Source: JBKECP01 sp047974765 (GTDB taxonomy: Bacteria; Pseudomonadota; Gammaproteobacteria; Pseudomonadales; Halieaceae). From it: a DNA stretch of 14,358 nucleotides. Positions 12,306 to 14,358 of this stretch are shown here, piece after piece (the stretch's first letter is position 1; the number at the start of each line of letters is the position of its first letter). The notes under the pieces are model-generated. The model was not told where the DNA came from. It did no database searches and saw nothing but the letters and a program-made list of their open reading frames with translations. Position numbers and translations under genes: made by a program. Where the stretch lies: NCBI GenBank assembly GCA_047974765.1, contig JBKECP010000012.1:1-14358 (forward strand). The letters are read 5' to 3'.

Positions 12306-14220
12306 AATTGACCAGGGTTGCTCCCTGCATAACCTTAACGAAAACCAGCTGCTGACACTGACCGATGAACTGAGAACCTTTCTGCTCTACTCTGTTGGCC
12401 AAACGGGTGGGCATTTTGGCGCCGGGCTGGGTGTTGTTGAGCTTACCGTAGCCCTGCATCATGTATTTAACACGCCGGATGACCGTATCGTATGGGATGT
12501 TGGTCATCAAACCTATCCTCACAAAATCCTTACCGGCCGCATGAACCGGATGTACAGCATGCGGCAACCAGGTGGTCTGGCCGGCTTTCCCAAACGGGCC
12601 GAGAGCGTATACGACACCTTTGGTGTAGGTCACTCTTCCACCAGTATTTCAGCTGCCTTAGGTATGGCACTGGCCGCCCGCCAACAGGGGCTGCGCCGCA
12701 AGGTAGTGGCCGTTATTGGCGACGGCGCCATTACTGGCGGAATGGCCATCGAAGCACTGGCTCACGGCGGTCACGAGCGCCCGAATATGCTGGTGATTCT
12801 CAACGACAATCAGATGTCTATTGGTTATAACCGGGGCGGTCTGGCCACCTATTTTGCCAAAATCTGGGCCAGCAAGACCTATATTGCCCTGCGTGAAGGT
12901 TCCAAACGGGTACTGGAAAAGATTCGTCCAGCCTGGGAGCTGGCCAAACGCACCGAAGAACATATGAAGGGCATGGTTGCCCCCGGCACCCTCTTTGAAG
13001 AGCTGGGCTGGCACTACATCGGCCCACTCGATGGCCACGATCTTCCTGGGCTGATCCAGACTTTGGAAAATATGAGAAACCTGGAGGGGCCGCAGTTTCT
13101 GCATATCCGCACCATGAAAGGCAAGGGTTTTGCACCCGCCGAACGCGACCCTGTCGGCTATCACGCCATCAACAAAATAGAAGCCAAGCCCCGCGGCCCC
13201 CAGGCCTCTTCGCCAGCCATTGGTGAAGGGAAGCCACCAAAACTCAAGTATCAGGATGTCTTTGGCCGTTGGCTTTGCGATATGGCCCAACTTGATGAAC
13301 GCCTGGTGGGCATTACCCCCGCCATGTGCGAAGGCTCGGGCATGGTTGAGTTTGCCCATCGCTTTGCAAACCGATACTACGATGTTGCCATTGCCGAACA
13401 GCATGCAATAACACTGGCTGCCGGTATGGCCTGTGATGGATTAAAACCCGTAGTGGCGATCTACTCCACTTTTTTGCAACGTGGCTATGATCAGCTTGTA
13501 CATGATATTGCCCTGCAAAATCTGGATGTAACCTTCGCCATCGACCGTGCTGGCCTGGTTGGACAGGACGGCCCCACTCACCACGGCGTATTTGATCTGA
13601 GTTTCTTGCGTTGCATTCCTGACATAATTATCGGCGCGCCTTCAGATGAAAATGAATGCCGACAAATGCTGTACACAGCTTATCAGTACACAGGACCTGC
13701 TGCTGTGCGTTATCCACGGGGCACCGGCCCCGGCACTACTATCAATAAAGCCATGACGGCCATGAGTATTGGCCGTGCCATACTCAAACGAAGCGGTGAG
13801 CGGGTGGCTATTCTCAATTTTGGTGCTCTGCTGCCAGAGGCCATGCAGGCTGCCGATACGCTCAATGCCACCGTCTACGACATGCGCTGGGTAAAACCCA
13901 TTGACGGCGAAGCTATCACTCAGGCCTCTACTGAACATGAATTACTGCTGACCCTCGAAGACAACGCCAGCGCCGGCGGCGCAGGTTCTGCCGTAGCCGA
14001 ATATCTGGCCAGTCAGGGCATCAGCAGGCCCTTGGTAATACTGGGCATTACCGATACGTTTATTGAGCACGGCTCACAGGAAGAACAGCGCAAAGAGCTG
14101 GGACTGGATGCTGTCGGCATTGAACTGCGGGTCAATCAGGCCCTAAACAGTAACCTGGTGCACAAATCTGCACTGCCAACACACACCCTGTCGGCCAAAG
14201 CGGGTAACATCTCACCCTGA
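12256..14220 (+). CDS. dxs: 1-deoxy-D-xylulose-5-phosphate synthase
   Basis: Dxs condenses pyruvate and glyceraldehyde 3-phosphate to DXP using thiamine diphosphate and Mg; it is the entry step of the MEP isoprenoid pathway and also feeds thiamine and pyridoxal synthesis. The 654 residues show SVGQTGGHFGAGLGVVELT (46-64), WDVGHQTYPHKILTGR (80-95), GVGHSSTS, and the ThDP motif GDGAIT...NDNQMSI (GDG 155-157, NDN 183-185). The transketolase pyrimidine domain has YDVAIAEQHA with Glu381, then IYSTFLQR and DGPTHHGVFDLS. The C-terminal domain has VRYPRG and EELGLD-like ends (QRKELGLDAVGIE). ATG at 12256 is the only sensible start and lies 50 bases inside the preceding gene, with no clear Shine-Dalgarno, suggesting coupled translation. 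In many relatives dxs follows ispA; here it does not. Confidence 0.97.
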   Translation: MISELPINCPSTPLLDKIDQGCSLHNLNENQLLTLTDELRTFLLYSVGQTGGHFGAGLGVVELTVALHHVFNTPDDRIVWDVGHQTYPHKILTGRMNRMYSMRQPGGLAGFPKRAESVYDTFGVGHSSTSISAALGMALAARQQGLRRKVVAVIGDGAITGGMAIEALAHGGHERPNMLVILNDNQMSIGYNRGGLATYFAKIWASKTYIALREGSKRVLEKIRPAWELAKRTEEHMKGMVAPGTLFEELGWHYIGPLDGHDLPGLIQTLENMRNLEGPQFLHIRTMKGKGFAPAERDPVGYHAINKIEAKPRGPQASSPAIGEGKPPKLKYQDVFGRWLCDMAQLDERLVGITPAMCEGSGMVEFAHRFANRYYDVAIAEQHAITLAAGMACDGLKPVVAIYSTFLQRGYDQLVHDIALQNLDVTFAIDRAGLVGQDGPTHHGVFDLSFLRCIPDIIIGAPSDENECRQMLYTAYQYTGPAAVRYPRGTGPGTTINKAMTAMSIGRAILKRSGERVAILNFGALLPEAMQAADTLNATVYDMRWVKPIDGEAITQASTEHELLLTLEDNASAGGAGSAVAEYLASQGISRPLVILGITDTFIEHGSQEEQRKELGLDAVGIELRVNQALNSNLVHKSALPTHTLSAKAGNISP

Positions 14221-14252
14221 TTTAGCCCATCCTCCACTGACGAATACAGACA

Positions 14253-14358
14253 ATGGCGCGACAACCCAAACTGATTTTGCGCGAAGGCGCAATCGACGAC
14301 ACCATTGCCGACTGGCCCGCCGGTTCGTTCCTCGAAACCGGCGCCGGCACCGGCTACA
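14253..14358 (+). CDS. Probable SAM-dependent methyltransferase, N-terminal fragment (cut by window edge)
   Basis: From an ATG at 14253, 32 nt after dxs, 35 codons stay open to the window edge: MARQPKLILREGAIDDTIAD and then WPAGSFLETGAGTGY. The E-T-G-A-G-T-G-Y segment at residues 28-35 matches motif I (the glycine-rich SAM-binding loop) of class I methyltransferases, preceded by the usual hydrophobic strand. The short gap suggests co-transcription with dxs. Substrate cannot be inferred from this fragment, and the start is uncertain because no strong ribosome binding site is seen. Confidence 0.6.
   Translation, partial: MARQPKLILREGAIDDTIADWPAGSFLETGAGTGY

Noticed and set aside
12658..13404. 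Long open frame of 248 codons antisense to dxs
   Set aside because: It lies wholly opposite a well-conserved gene, its translation shows no recognisable domain, and codon structure of dxs explains the lack of stops.

Overview
The window reads as chromosomal DNA of a gammaproteobacterium. The evidence is the gene content and protein sequences: a nrdR-ribD-ribE-ribBA-ribH-nusB-thiL-pgpA-ribA cluster, plus xseB-ispA and dxs of the gammaproteobacterial type. The proteins resemble those of Pseudomonas and marine Cellvibrionales-like groups. No genus can be named from sequence alone. Almost everything is housekeeping metabolism. I see no CRISPR array, tRNA, rRNA, complete insertion sequence or obvious defence island.

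Layout. The left edge (1-72, minus) holds the first 24 codons of a probable ABC transporter gene. Next, at 94-204 on the plus strand, is a short decayed copy of an internal piece of ispA; the intact ispA lies about 2 kb to the right. I see nothing recognisable at 205-332. A full-length Rpn/YhgA-type (PD-(D/E)XK, 'transposase_31') gene follows on the minus strand (333-1319). Divergent from it, an extended -10 promoter drives the overlapping pair xseB-ispA (1492-2603). These converge on a long minus-strand operon read right to left from 9863 to 2612: nrdR, ribD, ribE, ribBA, ribH, nusB, thiL, pgpA, a secreted retropepsin-like protease and ribA. Intergenic gaps in it are 4-79 nt. Upstream of nrdR is a 228-bp spacer with inverted repeats, then a membrane diguanylate cyclase (10092-11333, minus). 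Divergent from that is a plus-strand group: an SGNH-hydrolase-like membrane protein overlapping dxs by 50 nt, then the start of a methyltransferase gene cut by the right edge.

How the genes work together. The rib genes give a nearly complete riboflavin pathway (RibA, RibD, RibH, RibE, with a RibB/RibBA homologue). NusB is an antitermination factor, ThiL makes thiamine diphosphate, PgpA acts in phospholipid synthesis, and NrdR represses ribonucleotide reductase genes. Dxs and IspA make DXP and farnesyl diphosphate for isoprenoids. xseB-ispA-dxs are usually contiguous in gammaproteobacteria; here the rib operon and three other genes separate dxs from xseB-ispA.

Most worth a second look: (1) the RibBA protein has lost key residues in both its RibB and RibA-like halves; (2) the ispA remnant beside an Rpn gene; (3) the SGNH-like protein upstream of dxs lacks its expected catalytic residues; (4) clustered TATCGG half-sites and perfect inverted repeats in the nrdR leader and just before dxs.
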